Origin: Bradyrhizobium sp.
Lineage (GTDB): Bacteria > Pseudomonadota > Alphaproteobacteria > Rhizobiales > Xanthobacteraceae
Assembly: GCF_030693485.1 (NCBI RefSeq)
Contig: NZ_JAUYAN010000338.1
Coordinates: 1-32,716, forward strand
Length of the DNA stretch: 32,716 nt
Direction of reading: 5' to 3'
Below the pieces are notes generated by a model. The model saw only the letters and a list, made by a program, of their open reading frames with translations. It ran no database searches and had not been told where the DNA came from. Both the position numbers and the translations under genes were made by a program. This document shows positions 1-7,656 of the stretch, in pieces (the first letter of the stretch is position 1; each line of letters opens with the position of its first letter).

Positions 1-7
1 GACGCAT

Positions 8-343
8 ATGACCATCGTCGGACCCAAGAAAGACCCGCGTGCCGAGACCCTGCACGCCTTGGCGCGCGCGCTTCCGGCGAGATACAAGCGCCTCGAATGG
101 CTGGACTCCCGCGAAGGCAAGCTTCCCAATCCCGACGTCGAGTATCCCGACCTCGACCAGCCCGCCGCGTTTGCCTGCAGCGCGGCGGGCAAGTGCATGG
201 CCACCAATGCCTGCAAGGGCCAGAGCGCCTGCAAGAGCGCGTCGAACGCCTGCAAGGGCTTGAACGCCTGCAAGGGCAATGGCTTTTCGATGGCCTCGCA
301 GAAGGAATGCGCAGCGAAGGGTGGCGTGTTCGTCAAGTCCTGA
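8..343 (+). CDS. BufA-like six-cysteine precursor peptide without a Sec signal (possibly 5'-partial)
   Basis: A 111-residue reading frame whose C-terminal half carries the repeated NACKG/SACK motif of bufferin-type (BufA2-like) metallophore precursors. Cysteines lie at residues 57, 63, 69, 75, 82, 88 and 101; the last six have spacing 6-6-7-6-13, identical to the peptide at 527-784. Such peptides are substrates of DUF692/MNIO oxidases, one of which lies downstream. Unlike its neighbour, the first ~55 residues are charged and proline-rich (KKDPRAETLHALARALPARY), with no hydrophobic segment, so no Sec signal peptide is visible. The frame is open to the left edge (no stop before the ATG at 8), so the true start, and perhaps a signal, may lie outside the window. 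A strong hairpin follows the stop. Family assignment is confident; start and export are not. Confidence 0.75.
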   Translation: MTIVGPKKDPRAETLHALARALPARYKRLEWLDSREGKLPNPDVEYPDLDQPAAFACSAAGKCMATNACKGQSACKSASNACKGLNACKGNGFSMASQKECAAKGGVFVKS

Positions 344-359
344 TCGGATCCGGCGCAAT

Positions 360-388
360 GGGCCCGGCGGTGCCGGGCCCTCGTCTTT
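360..388 (+). terminator. Rho-independent terminator after the first precursor gene
   Basis: Perfect 9-bp inverted repeat (GGGCCCGGC at 360-368, GCCGGGCCC at 372-380) with a 3-nt loop, followed by the T-rich tail TCGTCTTT. It lies 16 nt after the stop of the first precursor and upstream of the putative promoter of the second, so the two peptides are probably separate transcription units. Confidence 0.7.
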
Positions 389-417
389 CGGACCGGAAAA
401 TAAAGCGGGTCGGCCGC

Positions 418-444
418 GTAACGACAGATTATTGCGCGCGTATC
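418..444 (+). promoter_or_regulatory. Candidate ECF-type sigma promoter for the second precursor
   Basis: GTAACG (418-423), 15 nt, then CGTATC (439-444). An AAC-containing -35 and a CGT-type -10 are typical of ECF sigma factors; bufferin genes of Caulobacter are reported to be under an ECF sigma factor (SigF). The element lies about 80 nt before the ATG at 527 and just after a terminator, the right place for a promoter. The match is by eye only. Confidence 0.35.
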
Positions 445-526
445 TATCACCGGGTGCAGTCTGTCGGTCGGGGCCAAACCGGCTAGCGGGCGGCGCACCT
501 TTACAATATTCCTGGAGGAGACGCCT

Positions 527-784
527 ATGAAGATGACTTCGAAATCCGGTGCTACGCTCGCGGCCGCCGCAGCCACCTTGTTCCTGGCGGGAGCGACCAT
601 GTCGACCGTTGCCTATGCGGCTGGCGAAGGCCACTGCGTGGGCGCCAACGCCTGCAAGGGCCAGAGTGCCTGTAAGGGCGCGGCGAACGCCTGCAAGGGC
701 CAGAACGCCTGCAAGGGCAAAGGCTTCTCGTCGATGACCAAGGAAAAGTGCGCCGCGGCGAAGGGCAAGTTCACGCCCTCCTGA
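527..784 (+). CDS. bufA2: BufA2-type bufferin precursor peptide (periplasmic metallophore)
   Basis: An 85-residue peptide with a clear Sec signal: a basic start (MKMTSKSG), a hydrophobic stretch at about 9-28 and an Ala-x-Ala cleavage region near residue 31. The mature part is small, lysine-rich and has six cysteines (37, 43, 49, 56, 62, 75) in the repeated NACKG/SACKG context. In this family the MNIO enzyme converts cysteines to a modified form that binds copper, and the exported product buffers periplasmic metal. The start is set by a strong Shine-Dalgarno sequence (GGAGGAG, ~9 nt upstream). The maturation genes bufB and bufC follow after a hairpin. The core is nearly a DNA-level duplicate of the peptide gene at 8-343: about nine differences over some 82 aligned bases. 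Confidence 0.88.
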   Translation: MKMTSKSGATLAAAAATLFLAGATMSTVAYAAGEGHCVGANACKGQSACKGAANACKGQNACKGKGFSSMTKEKCAAAKGKFTPS

Positions 785-803
785 ACCGGTCGCCATAGGG
801 AAA

Positions 804-827
804 GAGGCCCGGTGTGTGCCGGGCCTC
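804..827 (+). terminator. Hairpin between bufA2 and bufB, probable attenuator
   Basis: Perfect 9-bp inverted repeat (GAGGCCCGG at 804-812, CCGGGCCTC at 819-827) with a 6-nt loop. The following bases (AATTCCGTGATAATTTG) are AT-rich but lack a strong T run, so termination may be partial. This would give more precursor than enzyme from one transcript, as is common in RiPP operons. Confidence 0.6.
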
Positions 828-899
828 AATTCCGTGATAATTTGACATGAGGGCTGGATGCACCGCCGGATTGTGCGGTGCAATTCGGGCGGAGACGAC

Positions 900-1802
900 A
901 TGAACGTCGCAAGCAGAATGCCAGGCTCCTCGGCGGCAGTGCCGGCCGACGGCGCGGTTAACCCGGCCAAGCCGCCCTTCCTCGGCTTCGGACTGGGCTT
1001 GCGCGCGCAGCATTACGATGAAATCCTGAATGGCCATCCGCCGATCGACTGGTTCGAGGTCATCAGCGAAAATTACATGTTGCCGGGCGGCCAGCCGCTG
1101 CGCGTACTCGACCGGATTCGCGAGCGTTATCCGGTGGTGATGCACGGCGTATCCTTGTCGATCGCATCGACCGCGCCGCCGAATTTCGAATATTTGGGGG
1201 AATTGAAGGACCTCGCGCGCCGGGTCGAACCTAAATGGATTTCGGATCATCTGTGCTGGACCGGCGTGCACGGCAAGAACCTGCATGACCTGCTGCCGAT
1301 TCCCTATACCAGCGAGTCGCTCGACCACGTCGTCAGCCGCGTCCAGCTGGTGCAGGATTATCTCGGTCGCGCCATCGTGCTCGAAAACGTATCGACCTAT
1401 GTCCAGTTCAACAATTCCGAAATGACGGAATGGGAATTCCTGAGCGAGCTCTCGCGACGCTCCGGTTGCTGGCTGCTGTTCGACGTCAACAACGTCTATG
1501 TCAGCGCGTTCAACCATGGTTACGATCCGCACATGTTCCTCGAGGGCATTCCGGCGGACAGGGTCGTGCAATTTCATATGGCCGGCCACAGCCACATGGG
1601 CACCCACATCATCGATACCCACGATCATCCCGTATGCGACGACGTCTGGGACCTTTACGTGGCGGCCCTGAAGCGCTTCGGCCGCGTCTCGACCATGATC
1701 GAGCGTGACGATAACATTCCTCCGCTGGACGAACTGATCGTCGAGGTCATCAGGACCCGGGAAATTGCCGGCCGCGTGCTGCAGCCGGCCAAGGATGTTT
1801 GA
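900..1802 (+). CDS. bufB: MNIO family (DUF692) bufferin maturation oxidase BufB
   Basis: A 300-residue DUF692 protein, the multinuclear non-haem iron oxidase family that modifies cysteines of RiPP precursors. Conserved blocks are present in order: FEVISENYM (52-60), MHGVSLS (81-87), SDHLCW (115-120), LENVSTY (161-167), FDVNNVYVS (194-202), FHMAGH (225-230), DTHDH (239-243) and IERDDN (267-272). These supply the His, Asp, Glu and Asn iron ligands (for example H82, E162, D195, H226, D239/H241, E268). The ATG at 900 is preferred over the one at 858 because GGAG lies 6-9 nt upstream and the extra 14 residues are unconserved in character. It is cytoplasmic, acting before export, presumably on the precursor at 527-784. 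Its stop overlaps the bufC start by one base. Confidence 0.93.
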   Translation: MNVASRMPGSSAAVPADGAVNPAKPPFLGFGLGLRAQHYDEILNGHPPIDWFEVISENYMLPGGQPLRVLDRIRERYPVVMHGVSLSIASTAPPNFEYLGELKDLARRVEPKWISDHLCWTGVHGKNLHDLLPIPYTSESLDHVVSRVQLVQDYLGRAIVLENVSTYVQFNNSEMTEWEFLSELSRRSGCWLLFDVNNVYVSAFNHGYDPHMFLEGIPADRVVQFHMAGHSHMGTHIIDTHDHPVCDDVWDLYVAALKRFGRVSTMIERDDNIPPLDELIVEVIRTREIAGRVLQPAKDV

Positions 1803-2587
1803 TGAGCGACTTCGCGCGGCAGCAAAGCGAATTCCAGCGCGGTATCCTGTCCGGCGACGACACAGTTCTGGCTGAAATTCTCGACAGCCCGAAGGAAAAG
1901 CGCGAAACGCTGTACGGCGTCTATCGCTATGCTTACGGCTCGCGCCTCATCGAAGCGATGCGCAACGAGCACGAATTGCTGCACAGCTATCTCGGCGACG
2001 AAATGTTCGACGAGATGGGCCTAGCCTATGTCGCCGCCAACCCCTCGCAGCATCCGAACCTGCGCTGGTTTTCGCACGTGCTTCCCGATTTTCTGAGATC
2101 GACGGCGCCGTACAGCGAACACCCCGAACTGTCGGAACTCGCGGCGCTTGAAAAAGCGCTGAACGATGCGTTCGATGCCAGGGAAGGACCGGTAACCTCG
2201 CTCGCGGATATGTCGGGATTCGCACCAGAAATCTGGAACGATCTCAGATTCGAGGCCCACCCGAGCACGAAACGTCTCGATCTCCTCAGCAACGCTTCCG
2301 CGATCTGGCTGGCGCTGAAGAACGATGAGACCCCGCCCGATGCGGCTGCGTTGAATGAGCCTTCGCGCCTTCTGATCTGGCGCCAGGAAACAACCCCGAT
2401 GTTCCGTGAGCTGTCCGGCGAAGAGGCGATGATGTGGGACGAGGCGACCAGCGGAATCCCGTTCGGTGTGCTGTGCTCGATGCTCGCTACCCATGACGAC
2501 CCCGACGGAGCCGCGGCGCGCGGGGCCGGTTATCTGCACGGCTGGATCACATCGGGAGTTCTGTCGGGCGTCTCCGCCGGCGATTAA
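1802..2587 (+). CDS. bufC: DUF2063 family bufferin maturation partner BufC
   Basis: A 261-residue DUF2063/HvfC-type protein. The N-terminal part (about 1-90) has the family pattern: FARQQSEFQRGIL, then YGVYRYAYGSRLIEAM and a predicted helical segment ending in the HPNLRWFSHVLPDFL block. The C-terminal half (about 150-261) resembles a winged-helix-like recognition domain with a WRQE strand. In known MNIO systems this partner helps bind the precursor leader and present it to the oxidase. ATG at 1802 overlaps the bufB stop (TGATG), so translation is coupled; a TTG at 1799 in the same frame is less likely. It is followed after 13 nt by the creatininase-like gene. Confidence 0.88.
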   Translation: MSDFARQQSEFQRGILSGDDTVLAEILDSPKEKRETLYGVYRYAYGSRLIEAMRNEHELLHSYLGDEMFDEMGLAYVAANPSQHPNLRWFSHVLPDFLRSTAPYSEHPELSELAALEKALNDAFDAREGPVTSLADMSGFAPEIWNDLRFEAHPSTKRLDLLSNASAIWLALKNDETPPDAAALNEPSRLLIWRQETTPMFRELSGEEAMMWDEATSGIPFGVLCSMLATHDDPDGAAARGAGYLHGWITSGVLSGVSAGD

Positions 2588-2600
2588 AGAGGCCGGACAC

Positions 2601-3383
2601 ATGGGTGCCGATGCCGAACGCTACTTCATCGAACGCATGATGTGGGACGAGGTCGCGCGGCGGCTCCATGGCGGTGCGCCGGTGATTCTGCCTGTTGGAG
2701 CCGCGGCCAAGCAGCATGGATTGCATCTGCCCCTCAACACCGATCGTATCCAGGCTGAATGGCTGGCCGCCAGACTGGCCGGGCAGGTCGATGCGCTGAT
2801 CTGGCCGACGGTCGCTTACGGCTATTATCCGGCGTTTGTGGAATATGCCGGCAGTTCCAGCCTGTCGGCGTCGACGTTCGAGGCGACGGTGTACGAGATC
2901 GCCGGGGAGATTATCCGCGCGGGCTGCCGGACCCTGTTTGTGCTAAACACCGGTGTCAGTACGCTGGCGCCGGTCGAACGCGCGCTGGCACGGCTCGATA
3001 CCTCCAAGTTGATGCATTTGCGGATCCACGAGGGCCCGCGCTACCGCCGTGCCGCCGAACGGCTTGCCGAACAACATCATGGCAGTCATGCCGACGAACT
3101 CGAGACGTCGCTGATGCTGGCGCTTGCGCCCGAACTGGTCGATATGTCGCGCGCCGAAGCGAGCCCGGCCCTGAAGCACGAGGTGCCGGGCCGTCTGACA
3201 CCGTCAGATCCGCGGTCGCCGAATTACAGCCGCTCGGGCAGCTATGGCGATCCGACACTGGCGACGCGTGCCAAGGGCGAAGTGTTGCTCAGGGCAATGC
3301 TCGATGATCTCACGCAGATCGTGCTCGGATCGATTGCGGAGAGATCGGTACCATCTGGTTCGATCCCAAGCGTGGTTCGATGA
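2601..3383 (+). CDS. Creatininase-family protein with degenerate metal site, in bufferin operon
   Basis: A 260-residue protein of the creatininase/MftE fold. The block ILPVGAAAKQHGLHLPLNTD (29-48) matches the usual PVGSTEQHGPHLPLGTD, and HADELETSLMLALAPELVDM near residue 163 matches the C-terminal ligand block. Compared with creatininase, the Glu of EQHG is Lys37, and the NGHxxN motif that gives His120 and Glu122 is replaced by NTGVST (116-121). The His of QHG (H39), the Asp of NTD (D48) and the Glu of the ELETS block remain. Three of six expected ligands are therefore missing. In mycofactocin clusters a creatininase homologue (MftE) is a peptidase that trims the modified precursor, so a role in bufferin processing or recognition is possible. 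AGAGG lies about 10 nt before the ATG. The stop overlaps the next gene by 4 nt. Confidence 0.82.
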   Translation: MGADAERYFIERMMWDEVARRLHGGAPVILPVGAAAKQHGLHLPLNTDRIQAEWLAARLAGQVDALIWPTVAYGYYPAFVEYAGSSSLSASTFEATVYEIAGEIIRAGCRTLFVLNTGVSTLAPVERALARLDTSKLMHLRIHEGPRYRRAAERLAEQHHGSHADELETSLMLALAPELVDMSRAEASPALKHEVPGRLTPSDPRSPNYSRSGSYGDPTLATRAKGEVLLRAMLDDLTQIVLGSIAERSVPSGSIPSVVR

Positions 3384-4369
3384 AACTCGCCCGGGGTTTT
3401 TGCTGGATCGGCCTGTCCGTCGTTTTTGCCGTCACGCTGCAAGGTGCGGGCGCGTTCCGGGCCGCCGCGCAATCGGAATTCATGCGCGGCGACCGCATGC
3501 CCTACGATGCCTTCGATCGGCTCGCCAGCATCGACATCGATGTTTCCGGCGGTGTGATCCAGGTCGGGTTTGCACCGGGCGAAATTTCATTGCCCCGGGA
3601 AAAGGTGCTGGACTGGATCAGGGCTTCGGCGAAGGCGGTCTCGGTTTACTATGGCCGGTTTCCGGTCGACTCGCTCAAACTGCTGCTGGTACCCGTCGAT
3701 GGTGCGCGGGTTCGCGGCGGAACGACGTGGGCCTATCGGGGGCCTGCGATCCGCGTGCTGCTGGGTCGACAATCCCTTGAGGATGACCTGCGCCGCGATT
3801 GGGTCATGGTTCACGAGATGGTACACCTCGCCTTGCCCTATATGGACGAACGCAATGCCTGGCTGTCGGAGGGGCTGGCGGTCTATGTCGAACCGATCGC
3901 GCGGGTACAGGCCGGTGATTTGAGCGCCAGGGAAGTCTGGCAGGCCATGATGCGCGACATGCCGAAGGGCCTGCCGCAGGCAGGTGACCAAGGCCTCGAC
4001 AACACCGGCAGTTGGGGCCGGAAGTACTGGGGCGGCGCGATGTTCTGCCTGCTGGCCGATGTCGAAATCCGCAAACGGACCGGCAATCGGCTGGGCCTGC
4101 AGGACGCGGTGCGCGGCGTGATCGCGGCCGGCGGCAATCACGCGCGCGACTGGACGCTGCAGCGAGTTCTCTCGACAGCCGACAGGGCCGTCGGCGCCGA
4201 CGTGCTCACGCGGCTGCATGACGAGATGGGAGCCAGACCGGTGACGCCCGATCTCGCGGGGCTTTGGCGAGATCTCGGATTGAGAGCGCAGAACGGAAGC
4301 GTCGAGTTCGACGAAACCGCGCCGCTCGCCGCCATCCGCGCCGCGATTACCAAGGCCCGCGCCGATTGA
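3380..4369 (+). CDS. Secreted gluzincin-type metallopeptidase (HExxH)
   Basis: A 329-residue protein with an N-terminal signal peptide (hydrophobic 8-29, probable cleavage after AAA at 30). The zinc motif HEMVH is at 145-149, with the third ligand in WLSEGLAVYVE (Glu164), the arrangement of M1/M61-like and related gluzincins. Central segments (LLLVPVDG, GGTTWAYRG) look like the beta-sheet edge strand of such folds. It should act in the periplasm. The ATGA overlap with the creatininase-like gene places it in the bufferin operon, so the processed or modified peptide is a natural candidate substrate; this is inference. No propeptide or membrane anchor is evident beyond the signal. Substrate and exact MEROPS family cannot be read from the sequence. 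Confidence 0.82.
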   Translation: MKLARGFCWIGLSVVFAVTLQGAGAFRAAAQSEFMRGDRMPYDAFDRLASIDIDVSGGVIQVGFAPGEISLPREKVLDWIRASAKAVSVYYGRFPVDSLKLLLVPVDGARVRGGTTWAYRGPAIRVLLGRQSLEDDLRRDWVMVHEMVHLALPYMDERNAWLSEGLAVYVEPIARVQAGDLSAREVWQAMMRDMPKGLPQAGDQGLDNTGSWGRKYWGGAMFCLLADVEIRKRTGNRLGLQDAVRGVIAAGGNHARDWTLQRVLSTADRAVGADVLTRLHDEMGARPVTPDLAGLWRDLGLRAQNGSVEFDETAPLAAIRAAITKARAD

Positions 4370-4467
4370 GCGGCTCCGCCGGGCTCGGGACTTCCTTCCT
4401 GATCGCGGCGATTGTGCCCGGTCGTATCCTGCGCGCGATTGATCTTGTGCGTGTACCGCGCGACACT

Positions 4468-5634
4468 ATGGCCATGACGATCCAGCGTGCGGTCCGGACG
4501 GACCATCCTTTCCTGCCCTATGTTTGGGCCGTATCGATTTATCTGTGCTCGCGGGTGGCCGTCGCACTCGGGCTGGTATTCTCGCGGAAATACCTGCCGA
4601 TCACGGCGGCGGATTGGTCGGCGGGACCGTTCTGGTACCACCAGTTGCTGCAATGGGACTCGGAATGGTATTTCAAGATCGCAACCGAGGGATATCGGTA
4701 TAATGGCGATCCGACCATTCAACAGAATATCGTGTTTTACCCGTTGTATCCGATGCTCGCGCGGGGTCTCGCGGCGATCAGCGGCCTGTCGCCTGCCGAT
4801 GCATTGCTGCTGGTAGCGAATCTCGCGGGATTGCTGGCGGTCGTCGCGCTTTTCAAACTTGTTCGCGAGGAATTCGGCGACCAGATCGCGCTCGCCACCA
4901 TCGCATTGTTAAGCTTCTTTCCGACGTCGGTTTTGCTGTCGGCCGGGTATACTGAGCCTCTGCAGTTGCTGCTGATCGTATTGTTTTTTCTGGTCTTGAA
5001 ACGGGGACGCTATTTGCCGGCAGCGCTGCTGGCGGGTCTCGCCGTTGCCGACCGATCAACCGGCATCGTGTTATTGCCTGTCCTGCTCTGGGAGATGTGG
5101 CGCAATCGCGATCAGAAGCCGTTCCTTGCGCTTCTCCCGCCATGCGTCCTTCTCGCGACGTCAGGTCTCTGGCTGTTCATGATCTATCTCTGGACCCAGT
5201 TCGGAGATCCCCTGGTATTCGCAGATGTGCAGTCAGCTTTCCATCGAGAAACTACCCTGGCTGCAAGGTTGGTTGCGGCCCTCAAACTGGAACCCTTCAC
5301 TCGGATGTTCCTCAACGACTGGAATCCATGGGGGCAGGACAGCTGGTTTACGTTGCTTTTCATTGTCCTGATCGCGGTTGGCTGGTTTCGGCTGCGCTCG
5401 TCCTGGACACTTTTCGCCATCGGTGTGTTGTTGCTGCCGTATCTGACACTCAGCGGCGGGCCGGCAGGCTTCGTTTCGATGGGCCGGTTCAACCTCGTTT
5501 CATTTCCCCTGTTTGTCGTGGCGGCCGATCTGTTGCTGCGGACGAAGTGGTTGCTGGCAGGCGTGATCGGGCTTCTCGGCGCGGCTCTGCTCATGAACAC
5601 CGCGTTGTTCGCCCGTAGAATCTGGATTGGATGA
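4468..5634 (+). CDS. PIG-V-like polytopic membrane glycosyltransferase
   Basis: A 388-residue multi-pass membrane protein with roughly ten hydrophobic segments. The luminal/periplasmic loop motifs WDSEWYFKIATEGY and NIVFYPLYPML are those of the PIG-V mannosyltransferase family (GT-C fold, lipid-linked sugar donor), where the acidic residue of the WDSEW block is catalytic. Two in-frame ATGs (4468 and 4474) are possible; there is no strong Shine-Dalgarno. About 100 bp separate it from the metallopeptidase; no terminator is seen there, so read-through from the bufferin operon is possible but functional linkage is uncertain. Donor and acceptor are unknown. Confidence 0.75.
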   Translation: MAMTIQRAVRTDHPFLPYVWAVSIYLCSRVAVALGLVFSRKYLPITAADWSAGPFWYHQLLQWDSEWYFKIATEGYRYNGDPTIQQNIVFYPLYPMLARGLAAISGLSPADALLLVANLAGLLAVVALFKLVREEFGDQIALATIALLSFFPTSVLLSAGYTEPLQLLLIVLFFLVLKRGRYLPAALLAGLAVADRSTGIVLLPVLLWEMWRNRDQKPFLALLPPCVLLATSGLWLFMIYLWTQFGDPLVFADVQSAFHRETTLAARLVAALKLEPFTRMFLNDWNPWGQDSWFTLLFIVLIAVGWFRLRSSWTLFAIGVLLLPYLTLSGGPAGFVSMGRFNLVSFPLFVVAADLLLRTKWLLAGVIGLLGAALLMNTALFARRIWIG

Positions 5635-5653
5635 CCGTCAAGAAGACGGCGGC

Positions 5654-5953
5654 TTACCGTTTCTCGATCTTCGTGATGGTCTTCGTCCCGCCGGTTTCGC
5701 TGACGGAGAATGTCACCCTGTCGCCGGCGTGCAGCGTGGTCAGCATGCCGGCCTGCACCTTGAACTGCTCGGCCGCGCCGCCGGCCGCTCCGACGGTGGC
5801 GCTGTCGGTGCCGCTGGGCGCCGGTTGAATGGTGACGGTCCCGCTAATCCGATTGACGATGGTGACCGTTCCCGTGAGCGCTTCCTGCGCCGGCGCCACC
5901 GAACTGATGACCGTGAGCAGGGAAGCCGCCAATAGTGTCTGTGTCAGTCTCAT
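5654..5953 (-). CDS. Small periplasmic CusF-like OB-fold protein
   Basis: A 99-residue protein with a signal peptide (MRLTQTLLAASLLTV, cleavage around SVAPAQ-EA). The mature part has alternating beta-strand character: GTVTIVNRISGTVTI, EQFKVQ, then LHAGDRVTFSVSE and TKTITKIEK, the layout of CusF-type periplasmic copper-binding domains. The His, Met and Trp ligands of CusF are not present; only one Met remains in the corresponding stretch. The start at 5953 is chosen because GGGAG lies about 6 nt upstream; an in-frame ATG 24 nt earlier would add a short charged leader. It is convergent with the glycosyltransferase gene. Without the ligands, copper binding is doubtful. Confidence 0.6.
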   Translation of the reverse strand: MRLTQTLLAASLLTVISSVAPAQEALTGTVTIVNRISGTVTIQPAPSGTDSATVGAAGGAAEQFKVQAGMLTTLHAGDRVTFSVSETGGTKTITKIEKR

Positions 5954-6235
5954 CGATATCTCCCGGCTTTCGAGCATTCGGCGTTAAGCGCTGGTGACAG
6001 GATTTCGTTCCCTGGTGAACCCATTGGCCGAAAAAACGGCCGATCGCAAACGCCGCGAGGCGGATCATCGGCTAACGAGATGGCTTTTCAGCGGCGGCGG
6101 GCCAATCCAGTCCGTCATCGCCCCCGAAGGCGGCCGGCTTCGTGCTTGAGGTGCATCGGGTTGAAGGCGTCTGAAAGGCGCCAGCGGCAGCCGGGTTCCG
6201 CGCCGCATTTGAACGGCAGGGAATCCGGCAGCTGC

Positions 6236-7510
6236 TCAGAGATTGCTGTCGGTGATCGCCGCGTAGACCATGGTGCGCAGTTCGCGCCGGATCGGATAGG
6301 CGCTCGACGGCAGCACCTGGGTCATGAAAATGGCGATCAGTTCTTCCGCGGGGTCGATCCAGAACGATGTCGTCGCCGCCCCGCCCCAGGAATATTCGCC
6401 GGCGCTGCCCGGAATCAATGTCTGTGCCGGGTTCATCGTGACGGAGAAGCCGAGGCCGAAGCCGATGCCGTTATAGGTCGCCTCGGAGAACAGCGAGCGC
6501 GACATCGCCGGCAGGTCGACGCCGCCGGGCAGGTGATTGGACGTCATCAGCGCCAGGGTTTTCGGGCCGAGCAGCCTGACGCCGCCGAGTTCGCCGCCAC
6601 CCAGCAGCGCGCGGCAGAAGGTGAGATAGTCGGCCACGGTCGAGCACAGCCCGCCACCGCCGGAAATGAAGCTCGGCGGTGACAGGAACGAACTCGTGGT
6701 CGGGTCGTCCTGCAGCGTCAGGCTGACCTTGAGATCGGTGCCTTGGGAGGTCATGCCGAGCTTCGCGTCGGCGGAGTAGCAGGCCGCGAAGCGATGTGCC
6801 TTGGCGGCGGGCACGTGAAAGTCGGTATCGGTCATCCCGAGCGGATCGAAGATGCGCTGTTTCAAGAACTGTTCGAACGGCATGCCGCTGATCTTGCCGA
6901 TGAGATAGCCGACCACGTCGGTGGCGACGGAATAATTCCAGGCCTCGCCGGGGGAGAATTCCAGCGGGATCCTTGCCAAATCCTCGATCATCGACTGCAG
7001 CGTGCCTGACTTGACGACCTCGCCGATCTTCATCTCGCGGTAGGCGGCATCGACATTGGAGCGCTGCTGGAAGCCGTAGGTCAGCCCCGAGGTATGCCGC
7101 AACAAGTCGACGATCAGCATCGGCCGCGATGGCGGCCTGGCCAGGAAGGCCGGCGCGGTGCCGGCCTGGAAGACGCCGAGGTTCTTCCATTCCGGGATGT
7201 ATTTGTGCACGGGTTCGTCGAGCGCGACGCGGCCTTCCTCGACCAGCATCATGAAGGCCACCGAGGTGATCGGCTTGGTCATCGAATAGATGCGGAAAAT
7301 GGTGTCGTCCCTGACCGGCGCCTTGCGCTCGAGGTCGGCAAAGCCCTGCACCGCGCTGTGCACCACCTTGCCGCGGCGGTAGACCAGAAGCTGCGACCCC
7401 GGAAAGCGGCCGGCATCGATATAGCGGTGCGTCAGATGCGCATCGACGCGGTCGAAGCCGGCCTTGGACATGCCGGCGGATTCGGGTGAGGCGGGGGTGG
7501 GGGCTAGCAT
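6236..7510 (-). CDS. Class C beta-lactamase-family serine hydrolase (EstB-like esterase)
   Basis: A 424-residue protein of the beta-lactamase class C/penicillin-binding fold. The nucleophile motif is SMTK (Ser76, Lys79), the second motif is YSV around Tyr193 (WNYSVATDV), and GGAATTSFW near the C-terminus occupies the third-motif position. Length and the ARFPGSQLLVYRRGKVV-like N-terminus match bacterial esterases such as EstB rather than secreted lactamases, and no signal peptide is visible, so the enzyme is probably a cytoplasmic carboxylesterase. Substrate unknown. The gene is divergent from the ring-cleavage dioxygenase, with 146 bp between them. Confidence 0.88.
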   Translation of the reverse strand: MLAPTPASPESAGMSKAGFDRVDAHLTHRYIDAGRFPGSQLLVYRRGKVVHSAVQGFADLERKAPVRDDTIFRIYSMTKPITSVAFMMLVEEGRVALDEPVHKYIPEWKNLGVFQAGTAPAFLARPPSRPMLIVDLLRHTSGLTYGFQQRSNVDAAYREMKIGEVVKSGTLQSMIEDLARIPLEFSPGEAWNYSVATDVVGYLIGKISGMPFEQFLKQRIFDPLGMTDTDFHVPAAKAHRFAACYSADAKLGMTSQGTDLKVSLTLQDDPTTSSFLSPPSFISGGGGLCSTVADYLTFCRALLGGGELGGVRLLGPKTLALMTSNHLPGGVDLPAMSRSLFSEATYNGIGFGLGFSVTMNPAQTLIPGSAGEYSWGGAATTSFWIDPAEELIAIFMTQVLPSSAYPIRRELRTMVYAAITDSNL

Positions 7511-7656
7511 CGGGATCTCCGGGGCCTGTCGCGGTCAGCCTTGATAGCCGAAAAGCCTGCCCCGTTCCAACAGCCGCTGCTTGCGCCCGCTTACCCCCGG
7601 CCGGCGGCTGGTGTAGGCTTCCGCCGCAACCGCGTACCCCTCGCAGGACAGCCAGA

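Noticed and set aside
208..723. Repeated AACGCCTGCAAGGGC units as a possible CRISPR or satellite array
   Set aside because: They encode the NACKG repeats of the two precursor peptides; period and spacing follow codons and cysteine spacing, not a repeat-spacer pattern.
6026..6041. GGCCG-A6-CGGCC hairpin upstream of the CusF-like gene
   Set aside because: A five-base-pair stem with an A/T loop and no tail run on either strand; too weak to call a terminator.
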